Source of the DNA: JAICXG01 sp036494545
Lineage (GTDB): Bacteria > Verrucomicrobiota > Verrucomicrobiia > Chthoniobacterales > UBA10450
Direction of reading: 5' to 3'
Assembly (NCBI GenBank): GCA_036494545.1
Contig: DASXOB010000016.1
Location: forward strand, 496,001-560,000
DNA length: 64,000 nucleotides
The translations under genes were made by a program, and so were the position numbers. Under the pieces are notes generated by a model, which worked only from the letters and a program-made list of their open reading frames with translations, searched no databases and was not told the DNA's origin. This document shows, piece after piece, positions 1 through 8,326 of the stretch. Positions within the stretch are counted from its first letter, which is position 1, and each line of letters opens with the position of its first letter.

Positions 1-101
1 TCGGATGTTTGCCGAAGTGCATCGCAAAGCGTGGTCTTGCCCGCTCCCGACGGAGCGGAAACGACAAAAAGAATTCCGTAACGTCCGAATTCCTTATTCA
101 A
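1..101 (-). CDS. gmk: Guanylate kinase, N-terminal fragment (cut by window edge)
   Basis: Guanylate kinase phosphorylates GMP to GDP in the cytoplasm. Reading the minus strand from about 101 gives an N-terminus with the P-loop segment SAPSGAGKTTL preceded by a hydrophobic strand (GILFVV), the classic start of this family. Only about 33 codons lie in the window. The gene follows yicC, overlapping its end by a few bases, and the yicC-gmk order is common in bacteria, which supports the call. The start is uncertain: the only start-like codon I see in frame is TTG at 101-99, and an upstream start inside yicC is possible. Confidence 0.8.
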   Translation of the reverse strand, partial: MNKEFGRYGILFVVSAPSGAGKTTLCDALRQTS

Positions 102-969
102 GATTTTGCACTTGCTCGCGAATCTTCTCGATCTCCGACTTGCAGGCTACGACGTGACACGAAATTCCAGCGTCGCCCGCTTTCGCGCCTAACGTATTCA
201 GCTCGCGCGAAATTTCCTGCGTAATAAATTCCAGCGTGCGGCCGACGGGCTCATTTTTGCGCAAGTGATGCGCAAATTGCGCGAGGTGACTCTCGAGTCG
301 CGTAAGTTCTTCCGAAATATCGGAGCGATCGGCGAACAGAGCGACTTCCTTAAGCAGACGATCGTCGTTAGGCGCAAGCTCGAGCCCGGCTTTCTCGATT
401 CGATCCAGGAGCGTGGCGCGATATCTTTCCGCCACCGCAGGGTGCATCTTACGCACCTCCTGCAGAGCCTTGCGCACGAATTTGAGGCGATGGATCAGAT
501 CTTTTGCCAGGTACTTTCCCTCGCGCTCACGCATTTTCACCAACTCATCGAGCGCAGCCGCGAGCGCCTTTTCCACTGCCGGCCAGGTGTCGTTAGGCGC
601 AAAGCCGTCGTCGGCGAACCGCAGCACGCCCGGCGCCTGCAAAATCATCGCGATGGTGATCTCGCCGCTCACGCCCAACTCCTTCTGCAGCTCGCGCATA
701 CTCGCGTGATAAGAGCGGGCGAGCCCGGAATCGAGCGCCAGATTGCGCGCCGCGTTTGCGCTCCGGTCAAACGTAACAACGACGTTGGTCCGCCCGCGCG
801 TGACACGATCGGCCACCGCCTGGCGCACGCGCGGCTCAAATGCGCTCAGCTCGCGCGGGAGATTGATGGCAATGTCGCTTTGTCTCCGGTTTACGGAGGT
901 GATTTCGACGCTGATCTTCGCGCCTTCGCGTTCGCTTTCGCCGCGACCATAACCGGTCATGCTCCTCAT
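94..969 (-). CDS. yicC: YicC/YloC family endoribonuclease
   Basis: The product is 291 residues, the usual family length (about 290). The N-terminus MRSMTGYGRGE matches the conserved YicC start SMTGYGR. The C-terminal half carries the conserved DUF1732 part, ending in an ISREXNTXGXKAGD-like segment and a final K-S-E-I-E-K-I-R-E-Q-V-Q-N helix. YicC proteins are cytoplasmic endoribonucleases tied to RNA turnover and stationary-phase stress. The gene is directly upstream of gmk on the same strand, a widespread arrangement. Two copies of the dispersed 9-mer (365 and 590) fall inside it, both encoding P-N-D. Confidence 0.93.
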   Translation of the reverse strand: MRSMTGYGRGESEREGAKISVEITSVNRRQSDIAINLPRELSAFEPRVRQAVADRVTRGRTNVVVTFDRSANAARNLALDSGLARSYHASMRELQKELGVSGEITIAMILQAPGVLRFADDGFAPNDTWPAVEKALAAALDELVKMREREGKYLAKDLIHRLKFVRKALQEVRKMHPAVAERYRATLLDRIEKAGLELAPNDDRLLKEVALFADRSDISEELTRLESHLAQFAHHLRKNEPVGRTLEFITQEISRELNTLGAKAGDAGISCHVVACKSEIEKIREQVQNLE

Positions 970-1020
970 CGGGTCCCAGCTTGGAGAAATAGCGCATGGA
1001 GGACAAATGGAAACGCGCGG

Positions 1021-3348
1021 TCACGGCCTCGGCTCGCCCCGTCCGTGGGTGGCGTCACGCAACGGAATCCCTCCTTCATAGAATTTGAGATCGCTTCGCA
1101 GCAGTTCGGCCATCGACGGCTGATCTCTGGCCTCGGCACGTTGAGCGCCTTCGCGCGCGGTATTGACTGCGTCGTCGAAGTCATGCGTTTCGGCATAGGC
1201 GGCGCCGAGTACGCGATAGGTTGTGAAGGCGCCCTCGGCTGCGGCACGGGAAGCGCGACGGGCGAGCTGAAGCGCGGTTTCGCCATCGCGCACGGAATCT
1301 TCCGGAGCCGTCGCGAGAATCCAGGCGAGACTCAACTCGGCCGCCAGGCTGTCAGGCGCAAGGCGAAGCACTTCGCGCCATTGCGCGACGGCATCGGCAA
1401 CTTGTCCGTCCTGCAGAAGGCCGATTGCAAGATTGACATGGAGCGCGGCATCTTGCGGTTCGAGCTCTGAAGCAGTCTTCCATTCACTGATAGCTTTGCT
1501 CGTTAGGCCAGATTTTTGCAACGCGATCGCGAGATTATTATGGATGTCGGCCTTGCGCGAATCGAGCTCGAGCGCCGCGCGGAATTGTGTAATGGCTTCA
1601 CTTGTCTTGCCTTCGTGCAGCAAGGCGATTCCAAGGTTGTAGTGTGCTCCGAGGTGACTGGGTTCCGAAGCGAGGGCTTGCCGGAAATAAGTGATTGCCT
1701 CGGCAGTTTTGTTTTGGCCCAGCAAAGTGTTTCCCAGACTGTAGGCAGCATCGGCGTCTCCGGGATTGAGATGAAGCGCTTCCCGAAATTGCGCGATTGC
1801 TTCCTTGCTTTCGCCATTTCGATAAAGAGCTTTGCCCAGGTTGCGACGGGTTCCAGTGTCGTTAGGCCGAAGCCGCATTACTTCGCGGAAGTAATGGATC
1901 GCTTCCGACAACTCCCCTTTCAAGAAGAGCGCATTTGCCAGATTCGTTAATCCATTTGCGTCGCCAGGTCGGATTCGGAGCGCGGCCCGATCGTGCAGAA
2001 TCGCTTCGTCGAGTTGACCTGCACCGATCAACGCAGTCCCAAGGCCGCGTTCGGCGACGTCGTTCCCAGTTGTCACCGCCAGAGTATGTTGCCACAGGCG
2101 AATTGAGTTAGACCAGTAACCCACCTGACGTGAGGAAAGCAGAATAAGTGCTACGAGCGTGGCGCCGCCAGCAACACTCAAAATTAGCTTTTTCCTAGGG
2201 AGCTCAGCGGCCAGGTCAGCTACCCCCCATGCCAAAAGCAGATATATCCCGATTTGAGGAAGATAAGTGTAGCGATCAGCGTGCGCCTGCAAGCCAACTT
2301 GTATCAATCCGATAACCGGCACCAGCATGACCAAATACCAGAGCCAACCGGTAATCAGATACGGGCGCTTTCTCCCAAAACGAAGAACAGCGACTGTCAC
2401 TGCGATGATCCCGGCGAGGGCGGCAATTACGATCCAAATGCCGAGAGTATCCTTTGGGTGCGGATAAAAAACAGCCAAGTGCTGAGGCCAGAACATCTGT
2501 CGCAGGTAAATCCAGATGCTGACCAGAGCGTTATCAATTCTCCAGCGTAATGGCCAGTCATGGGCGGCCTGTCGAGCTAGTCCTTGCGCAACCATGGTCG
2601 CGGCCGCGATCGCGGCTACCGGTAGAAGAAGCGGTATTTTCTCGAGGACAAGCCAACGCGCTTTGGCGAGCGAGGCTGGGTGGAATCTGCCAAGGGGCCA
2701 GTAATCCAGGAGCAAAAGGAGAAATGGAAAGCTCACTAGCATGGCCTTTGAGAGGAGCCCAAGCGTGAGACAAAGGGCAACCAAGAGATACCGTCCAAGC
2801 GCCGGAGGTTTCCTGACGTAACGAACATAAGCCATCAACCCCAAGAAAAAAAAGACAGCGCTCAGGACATCCTTACGTTCCGAGATCCAGACGACTGACT
2901 CTGCCCGAAGAGGATGGATGGCAAAGACGGCCGCGACAAAAGCACTGCGCCAAATTCTCCTTGTCATCATGCGGAGAAGGAAAAAGAGAAGAAGAACCGC
3001 CAGGCTGTGCAGAATGACGTTAACCAGGTGATAGCCGCCGGCGTGAAGTCCTGACCATTGCGCGTCCAGCATGAGGGAAATCGAAGTAAGCGGGTGCCAG
3101 TTACCCACCAGTGGATGAGTGAAAGCCCTAATGAGTCCAGCTTTTGTCAGGCCGTGGTTAATCGACGCATTCTCATAAACGTAAAAGCTGTCATCGTAGT
3201 TGAAGAAGCCGAACGTAGTGGCGCGTCCGAAGACGACCCAGATCATAACGACTAATGCCAGGCAAATAGCCAGGCTTACCCACTTCAAGCTCGTTCCTGA
3301 CTTGATTACTCGAATGTCAGCGGCAGTCGTCTCCTCAACCAGCTTCAT
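1021..3348 (-). CDS. Multi-pass membrane protein with C-terminal TPR repeats (TMTC-like)
   Basis: The 775-residue product starts with about 10 hydrophobic segments over residues 1-400. They include the motifs FFNYDDSFYVYEN and HPLRAESVVWISERKDVLS, typical of the DUF1736/TMTC-like O-mannosyltransferase-related family. After these come about eight TPR units over residues 430-700, with the pattern A-X-Y-X-L-G-X-X-L...A-I-X-X-F-R-X-A-L-X-L-X-P. Members are thought to be glycosyltransferases or bacterial TPR scaffolds in the inner membrane; the exact activity here is unknown. I chose the ATG at 3348 because it overlaps the stop of the upstream glycosyltransferase as ATGA, indicating translational coupling; a longer frame to 3447 would run through that gene. 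Confidence 0.8.
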   Translation of the reverse strand: MKLVEETTAADIRVIKSGTSLKWVSLAICLALVVMIWVVFGRATTFGFFNYDDSFYVYENASINHGLTKAGLIRAFTHPLVGNWHPLTSISLMLDAQWSGLHAGGYHLVNVILHSLAVLLLFFLLRMMTRRIWRSAFVAAVFAIHPLRAESVVWISERKDVLSAVFFFLGLMAYVRYVRKPPALGRYLLVALCLTLGLLSKAMLVSFPFLLLLLDYWPLGRFHPASLAKARWLVLEKIPLLLPVAAIAAATMVAQGLARQAAHDWPLRWRIDNALVSIWIYLRQMFWPQHLAVFYPHPKDTLGIWIVIAALAGIIAVTVAVLRFGRKRPYLITGWLWYLVMLVPVIGLIQVGLQAHADRYTYLPQIGIYLLLAWGVADLAAELPRKKLILSVAGGATLVALILLSSRQVGYWSNSIRLWQHTLAVTTGNDVAERGLGTALIGAGQLDEAILHDRAALRIRPGDANGLTNLANALFLKGELSEAIHYFREVMRLRPNDTGTRRNLGKALYRNGESKEAIAQFREALHLNPGDADAAYSLGNTLLGQNKTAEAITYFRQALASEPSHLGAHYNLGIALLHEGKTSEAITQFRAALELDSRKADIHNNLAIALQKSGLTSKAISEWKTASELEPQDAALHVNLAIGLLQDGQVADAVAQWREVLRLAPDSLAAELSLAWILATAPEDSVRDGETALQLARRASRAAAEGAFTTYRVLGAAYAETHDFDDAVNTAREGAQRAEARDQPSMAELLRSDLKFYEGGIPLRDATHGRGEPRP

Positions 3349-4052
3349 GGACGGGATCGAAAAGCGGTGAAAAGGCAGCCGACACCGTAGCGCACGCTGG
3401 AAAAAAAGCCTATCGAAGAGGCTTCCCGGAAGTATTTCGTCGGACAAGTGATCTCGCCGACTGGATAACCTCGCCGAATAATCTCTACGAGGAGTTGGTT
3501 GTCGAAAAGAAAGTCATCTGAGAAGGTATCCAGCGGTAACTCTTCGAGTAATGTCTTGGCGAAAGCACGGTAGCCGGTGTGGTATTCTGAGAGCTTTGCG
3601 CCGAGGAGCAGATTTTCAACAAAAGTAAGAAAGCGATTTGAGATATACTTCCAGAGCGGCATGCCACCCCGCAAAGCGCCGCCGCCGAGAATGCGCGAGC
3701 CAAGCACGCAGGGATAGAGCTTGCTTGCGACCAATGATGCCATGGCCGGAATCAGTGCCGGCGTGTATTGGTAGTCCGGGTGAATCATGATGACAATATC
3801 CGCGCCGGCGGCGAGAGCGAGGCGGTAACAAGTCTTTTGATTGGCGCCGTAACCGCGATTCCGCGAATGAACTTCGACTTGCACGTTCGGTAGAGTGCGC
3901 GCCATGACGGCGGTTTCATCCGTGCTTGCGTCATCGACCAGAATGACGCGATCGACTATGCCATGCGCTATCACTTCGTCATAAGTCTGGCGAAGAGTCT
4001 GGGCGGCGTTGTAAGCAGGCATGACAACTACGATCTTATGAGCTGTCAACAT
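3345..4052 (-). CDS. Glycosyltransferase family 2
   Basis: The 235-residue product has a GT-A fold N-terminus: IVVVMPAYNAAQTL, then VDDASTDET (nucleotide-sugar contact) and the N-R-G-Y-G-A-N-Q segment seen in DPM1-like and polyprenyl-phosphate glycosyltransferases. H-P-D-Y-Q-Y takes the place of the metal-binding D-X-D region. It lacks C-terminal membrane helices, so it is probably cytoplasmic or peripheral. The start at 4052 lies one base after the mutY stop. Its end is coupled by ATGA to the downstream TPR membrane protein, which suggests the two act together, perhaps supplying and transferring a lipid-linked sugar. That joint role is inference. Confidence 0.85.
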   Translation of the reverse strand: MLTAHKIVVVMPAYNAAQTLRQTYDEVIAHGIVDRVILVDDASTDETAVMARTLPNVQVEVHSRNRGYGANQKTCYRLALAAGADIVIMIHPDYQYTPALIPAMASLVASKLYPCVLGSRILGGGALRGGMPLWKYISNRFLTFVENLLLGAKLSEYHTGYRAFAKTLLEELPLDTFSDDFLFDNQLLVEIIRRGYPVGEITCPTKYFREASSIGFFSSVRYGVGCLFTAFRSRP

Positions 4053-4053
4053 C

Positions 4054-5097
4054 CTACGAAACGGCGGGTAAGTCGGGCATCTCCATGGATAGCAACTCAC
4101 TCAGCGCGCGCCGATGAGGAGTTGGTAAAGGCAACCTGGATAAGGCCCGCAATGGAAACCATTGATGACGGTCGTTAGGTAAGGCCGACCGTGGTAGCGC
4201 GAAAACGGCGAGAGTAATGCGATGATGGGTGAAGGGAAAATCGAGGCGTAAAAGAGGAGATCGCTTCGGCAGGCGCGACAAGCGGGGCAGAATCCACATT
4301 CCGCGCCAGCGCTCGCGGGAGTGCTCGAGTAAGACAAGATTTCGCTCGCGGATGAAGGCATGGAATTCGACCAGGCGAATGGTCCGTGATCGCTCTTTCT
4401 TTCTCGGCAACAGGGTAGGATTTTCCGCCCGGCAGAATGAGCGCACCGGACAGCTTGAGCAAAGTGGACGGCGGGGACGACATACGATAGCACCCAAATC
4501 CATCAGCGCAGAGTTATGAAGTCGGACATTCTTCGAGGGCAATAGTTCCCGCGCCGTGTGCCAAAGAAAATCACGCCCGGCCACAGTATCGATAGGGATC
4601 TCACTGTTCGTCAGGCGCGATAGCACTCGGGCAATGTTCGCTTCCACGATGGGCTGGGTTCGGTCAAAGGCAAAAGTTGCGATGGCGCCCGCGGTATAGC
4701 GGCCAACTCCCGGCAGGCTTGCAAGCATTTCTCTTTCCGAAGGAAGTTCGCCTGCGAAATTTCGCACTACCTGTTTTGCAGCAGCGTGAAGGTTGCGCGC
4801 CCGGCTATAGTAGCCGAGCCCCTGCCAGGCATTTAGCACATCCGTTTCCCCGGCTCGCGCAAGTGTCGCGATATTCGGAAAACGCTTCAGCCATCGCTCA
4901 AAGTAAGGCAGGACGGTAGCGACCTGCGTCTGTTGCAGCATCATTTCCGAAACGAGAATCGCATAAGGATCGCGCGTCCGACGCCAGGGAAGATCGCGGC
5001 CTTCACTCGCAAACCAGCGCAAAAGGCGACGGCGGAAAATCTGTCTGTCCTGCCTGGATGCGAATGGATCAGGGAGTCGCGACATGCGTGCGTGCAT
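4054..5097 (-). CDS. mutY: A/G-specific adenine glycosylase
   Basis: MutY removes adenine mispaired with 8-oxoguanine. The product is 347 residues, the normal size. Visible hallmarks are S-E-M-M-L-Q-Q-T-Q-V (catalytic Glu), the helix-hairpin-helix LPGVGRYTAGAIATFAF, and the iron-sulfur ligands C-X6-C-X2-C-X5-C near residues 200-220. The C-terminus keeps a short NUDIX-like 8-oxoG domain around residues 245-330. One oddity: the position after the HhH that is Asp in E. coli (L-D-G-N-V) is Glu here (V-E-A-N-I). A start at 5085 (MSRLPD) is also possible. Confidence 0.95.
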   Translation of the reverse strand: MHARMSRLPDPFASRQDRQIFRRRLLRWFASEGRDLPWRRTRDPYAILVSEMMLQQTQVATVLPYFERWLKRFPNIATLARAGETDVLNAWQGLGYYSRARNLHAAAKQVVRNFAGELPSEREMLASLPGVGRYTAGAIATFAFDRTQPIVEANIARVLSRLTNSEIPIDTVAGRDFLWHTARELLPSKNVRLHNSALMDLGAIVCRPRRPLCSSCPVRSFCRAENPTLLPRKKERSRTIRLVEFHAFIRERNLVLLEHSRERWRGMWILPRLSRLPKRSPLLRLDFPFTHHRITLAVFALPRSALPNDRHQWFPLRALSRLPLPTPHRRALSELLSMEMPDLPAVS

Positions 5098-5246
5098 GAT
5101 GCCACGAGTAGAGAAATCCCCAAACCGCGTGAGCCAGGATCGTGAATGCGCCAGAGCCGATCACAGTAACGACCAGTAGAGTCGTAAGAAAAGGTCAGCT
5201 GTCATCGCCGCGGTGCCAGGTTCGTGACGTCGCGTTATCTTGGGCC

Positions 5247-5735
5247 ATGATTACAGATGCCCGGCGGCGGGAAATGGAGGATTTTCTTCAACAACAAATT
5301 CCACTGACTCGCGCGATGCGAGTGCGGGTGGAGGACGAAGATTTGCGTGGGCTCACCCTGAGCGCTCCGCTAGAGGAGAATCATAACCACTTGGGGACGG
5401 CTTTCGGCGGCAGCCTCGCTGCCCTGATGATGCTGGCCGGTTATGTTTTTCTTTGGCTCGAGCTCAATAACCGCGATGCCCACATTGTGATCAGCAAGAG
5501 CCGGATCAAGTTCCGCAGTCCGGTGAGAAACACGTTACGGGCTGTTTGCGTCCGGCCCACGCCCGAAGAGCTGGAGAAATTTCGGGTCGATTTTGGCACG
5601 GAAGGGAAGGCGAAGATTTCGCTTGAAGTGAGCATCGAGCAGGACGGCCAAGCCGCCGCTAACCTCGAAGGCGTTTACGTCGCTCTGGCTTCGGTCGGCG
5701 GTCAAGAGCCAGGAGAAGAGAACAAGGCTCGTTAG
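5247..5735 (+). CDS. YiiD-C-type thioesterase domain protein
   Basis: The 162-residue product has a hot-dog-fold look. The segment N-H-N-H-L-G-T-A-F-G-G-S-L matches the catalytic region of the putative thioesterase family related to the YiiD C-terminus (PF09500). It is followed by a long hydrophobic helix and strands such as SRIKFRSPV. Such proteins probably hydrolyse acyl-CoA or acyl-ACP in the cytoplasm; the substrate is unknown. I place the start at 5247 because the upstream in-frame extension to 5142 shows no family similarity; 5274 is an alternative. It stands alone on the plus strand, divergent from mutY and convergent with the next gene. Confidence 0.75.
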   Translation: MITDARRREMEDFLQQQIPLTRAMRVRVEDEDLRGLTLSAPLEENHNHLGTAFGGSLAALMMLAGYVFLWLELNNRDAHIVISKSRIKFRSPVRNTLRAVCVRPTPEELEKFRVDFGTEGKAKISLEVSIEQDGQAAANLEGVYVALASVGGQEPGEENKAR

Positions 5736-5776
5736 GCACCCATCTTTGAAACAACGGGGGGCCGATGGGGCTCGGC

Positions 5777-7114
5777 TTACTTTGCGTCGGCGAACGCGCT
5801 CATCCCGCCTGCGACATTCTGGACATCGCGGTAGCCGCGCGCCTGAAGCAGGCTGGAGACGATTGAGCTGCGGTAACCGCTTCCACAAATGACGGCGATG
5901 GGTCGATCGTTAGGCAGATCGGGTATTTCCTTCGCGATCTTCGCCAGTGGCACGTGCTGCGCGGAGTCGATTTTCGCGCTGCGCCATTCTGCCGGACTGC
6001 GAACATCGAGAAGGAATTGTCCGTCCCTGGCCAAACGTTCTTTCAGCTCCTTTACGCTCGTTTGCGGAAGAGTCTGTCTGTCGCCTAACGAATTCGCCTT
6101 GACGTAACCAACCACGTTGTCGAAGCCAATTCGACCGAGCTCGAGCCGCGCCTTCTTGGCATCGTTAGGCGAACCGACCACGAGCGCGATCGCCTTTTCG
6201 CCCGGAACCAGGAAACCAGTCCAGCTGGAAAATGATGCGCTGCCAATCCCGATGTTCAGACTCCCAGGGAAATGGCCGCCGCCAAATTCCTCGGGCGAGC
6301 GTACGTCCAGGACGACGGCGCCGTTTTGCGTCGCCTGTTTCAACTCATCCTCCGTCATTTCTTCGAGGGGCGGAAGAGCGCTGAACGGCTTTGCTCCTTT
6401 AAGATTCAGATCGACGTCGTAGGAGAAGTAGGCGGGCCGATCGGGCAAATTGTCGGTCATTTGCCTAACGAAGTCGGCACGTTCCTTGATCTGCATCGCC
6501 CAGTTCAGGTTCCGCTCCTGGCCGACTAACGAAAAAGGCGCGTCTGAAATCGCGCGCCCGCAAAGCGATCCGGCGCCGTGTGCGGGATAAACCTTGACCT
6601 CGTCCGGCAATGTGAGGATTTTCTGGTGCAACGAGTCGTAAAGCCGGCCGGCCAGCGCGCTGGGATCTTCGTCGGCATCACGCAGGTCCGGACGTCCGAC
6701 GTCATTCACAAAGAGCAGATCACCGGTAAAAATCGCGACCGGCTCTCCCTCTTGTCTAACGAGAAAAGAAAGACTGTCGGGAGAATGGCCTGGCGTCTCG
6801 AGCAATTCGACCTCGAGCGAGCCAATCTTTACCCGGTCGCCGTCCTTTGCCGCGACATGCTCATAGCTGGCCGGCGCGAAACGCGAGACATAGATTTTAG
6901 CTCCCGTGCGATCGGCGAGTTCCCGAAAGCCGGAAGCAAAATCGGCGTGCGGATGACTGTTGAAGATCGCGACAATTTTGAAACCTTGGCCCTCCGCTTC
7001 GGCGAGATAATCGTCAATATCGCGTTTCGGGTCGACCACCGCGGCTTCGCCGTCGATCCCGAACAGGTAAGAAGCATGGGCAAGTCCTTCGACAAAGAAA
7101 CGTTTTAGATGCAT
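5777..7114 (-). CDS. MBL-fold hydrolase with two rhodanese domains (persulfide dioxygenase-like)
   Basis: Residues 1-240 form a metallo-beta-lactamase domain of the ETHE1/Blh type: F-N-S-H-P-H-A-D-F, E-T-P-G-H-S-P-D, F-T-G-D-L-L-F-V-N-D and Y-P-A-H-G-A-G-S-L. Two rhodanese modules follow (about 260-350 and 360-445). The second has the active-site loop A-V-I-C-G-S-G-Y-R-S-S with its cysteine. The first reads A-L-V-V-G-S-P-N-D-A, lacks the cysteine and is probably structural. The family oxidises glutathione persulfide to sulfite and transfers sulfur. I chose 7114 because MHLKRFFVEGLAH is the standard N-terminus; the 20 codons upstream look non-coding. Confidence 0.9.
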   Translation of the reverse strand: MHLKRFFVEGLAHASYLFGIDGEAAVVDPKRDIDDYLAEAEGQGFKIVAIFNSHPHADFASGFRELADRTGAKIYVSRFAPASYEHVAAKDGDRVKIGSLEVELLETPGHSPDSLSFLVRQEGEPVAIFTGDLLFVNDVGRPDLRDADEDPSALAGRLYDSLHQKILTLPDEVKVYPAHGAGSLCGRAISDAPFSLVGQERNLNWAMQIKERADFVRQMTDNLPDRPAYFSYDVDLNLKGAKPFSALPPLEEMTEDELKQATQNGAVVLDVRSPEEFGGGHFPGSLNIGIGSASFSSWTGFLVPGEKAIALVVGSPNDAKKARLELGRIGFDNVVGYVKANSLGDRQTLPQTSVKELKERLARDGQFLLDVRSPAEWRSAKIDSAQHVPLAKIAKEIPDLPNDRPIAVICGSGYRSSIVSSLLQARGYRDVQNVAGGMSAFADAK

Positions 7115-7251
7115 GGCGGCGGGTGGTTTAGGTGGCCGCAATATAGAATCACTTTGAATGCTTTCATCTTCCAATCCTGGACTTCTTCTGTCCCAGGTTA
7201 CCTACGAAGAGCCGGACATTTTTTCGCGCGATGGACCGCGACAGTGTAGCC

Positions 7252-8241
7252 ATGAATATGCTTGGCATGGTCTTGGAATCGCCGCGGCAGCGGCTCAAAG
7301 CGAAAGAGCTGCCGAAGCCGGAGCCGCAAGCCGGCCAGCTACTCGTGCGCGTTGGCGCCTGCGCCGTCTGCCGGACCGATCTGCACGTGTTTGATGGCGA
7401 ATTAGCCGCGCCAAAGCTACCGCTCATTCTCGGGCATGAAATCGTCGGCCGAGTGGAAAAGGTGGGGGACAAGGTGAGCGAGTTCACGACCGGGCAACGG
7501 GTGGGAATTCCGTGGCTTGGCTGGACTTGTGGTCGATGCAGATTTTGCCTAACGAATCGCGAAAATCTTTGCGAACAAGCGCGCTTTACCGGTTACACGA
7601 TCGACGGTGGCTACGCCGAATACACCCTGGCTGATGCGCGTTTCGCTTTTCCCTTGCCCGATTCCTATGAAGACGTGGCGGCCGCGCCGCTCTTATGCGC
7701 GGGATTGATCGGTTACCGCTGTTTGCGCAAAGCAGGCGACGCACGGCGACTGGGAATTTATGGTTTTGGGGGGGCGGCCCACATCATCGCGCAAATCGCG
7801 CGGCACGAGGAGCGCGATGTGTTTGCCTTCACAACGCCGGGCGATATTGCGGCCCAGGATTTCGCTCGCCGTCTGGGCGCGAAATGGGTTGGCGGCTCCG
7901 ATGAAGCGCCTCCCGAAATGCTGGACGCCGCGATTATTTTTGCACCCGTCGGGCCGCTCGTCCCCGCGGCGCTGCGCGTGCTCGACCGCGGCGGAACGGT
8001 GATCTGTGGCGGCATTCACATGAGTGACATTCCCTCGTTTCCCTACTGTGATCTCTGGCTCGAGCGGACAATCTGCTCAGTGGCGAATCTGACTCGGCGC
8101 GACGGGAGGGAATTTCTTGCACTTGCTCCGCAGGTTCCGGTTCGAACCGAAACACAGACTTTCCCGCTCGAGCAGGCGAACGAAGCTCTAGACGCTTTGG
8201 GCAATGGTCGCGTAACGGGCGCGGCCGTCTTAGTGCCATGA
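7252..8241 (+). CDS. Zinc-dependent alcohol dehydrogenase (MDR family)
   Basis: The roughly 329-residue product has the GroES-like fold with catalytic-zinc residues in A-C-A-V-C-R-T-D and G-H-E-I-V-G. The four structural-zinc cysteines are in C-G-R-C-R-F-C-X7-C. The nucleotide-binding loop is G-F-G-G-A-A. This is the AdhP-like group that oxidises primary alcohols with NAD(P)+ in the cytoplasm; the natural substrate cannot be told. It diverges from the MBL/rhodanese gene across a 137-base gap that should hold both promoters. The start is ambiguous among 7231, 7252 and 7258; I favour 7252. A copy of the 9-mer lies inside the structural-zinc loop codons (7547). Confidence 0.9.
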   Translation: MNMLGMVLESPRQRLKAKELPKPEPQAGQLLVRVGACAVCRTDLHVFDGELAAPKLPLILGHEIVGRVEKVGDKVSEFTTGQRVGIPWLGWTCGRCRFCLTNRENLCEQARFTGYTIDGGYAEYTLADARFAFPLPDSYEDVAAAPLLCAGLIGYRCLRKAGDARRLGIYGFGGAAHIIAQIARHEERDVFAFTTPGDIAAQDFARRLGAKWVGGSDEAPPEMLDAAIIFAPVGPLVPAALRVLDRGGTVICGGIHMSDIPSFPYCDLWLERTICSVANLTRRDGREFLALAPQVPVRTETQTFPLEQANEALDALGNGRVTGAAVLVP

Positions 8242-8326
8242 GCTGTTCGCCAAAAGCGATCGTTAAAGGGACGCTTCGCGCTTTGTCGGCTTGACCAGTT
8301 TGGGCGAACGAAGTGAAACCTTCTCG

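Noticed and set aside
265..1470. A 401-residue open frame on the plus strand
   Set aside because: It lies antisense to yicC and the TPR gene, has no recognisable domain, and the opposite strand encodes clear families.
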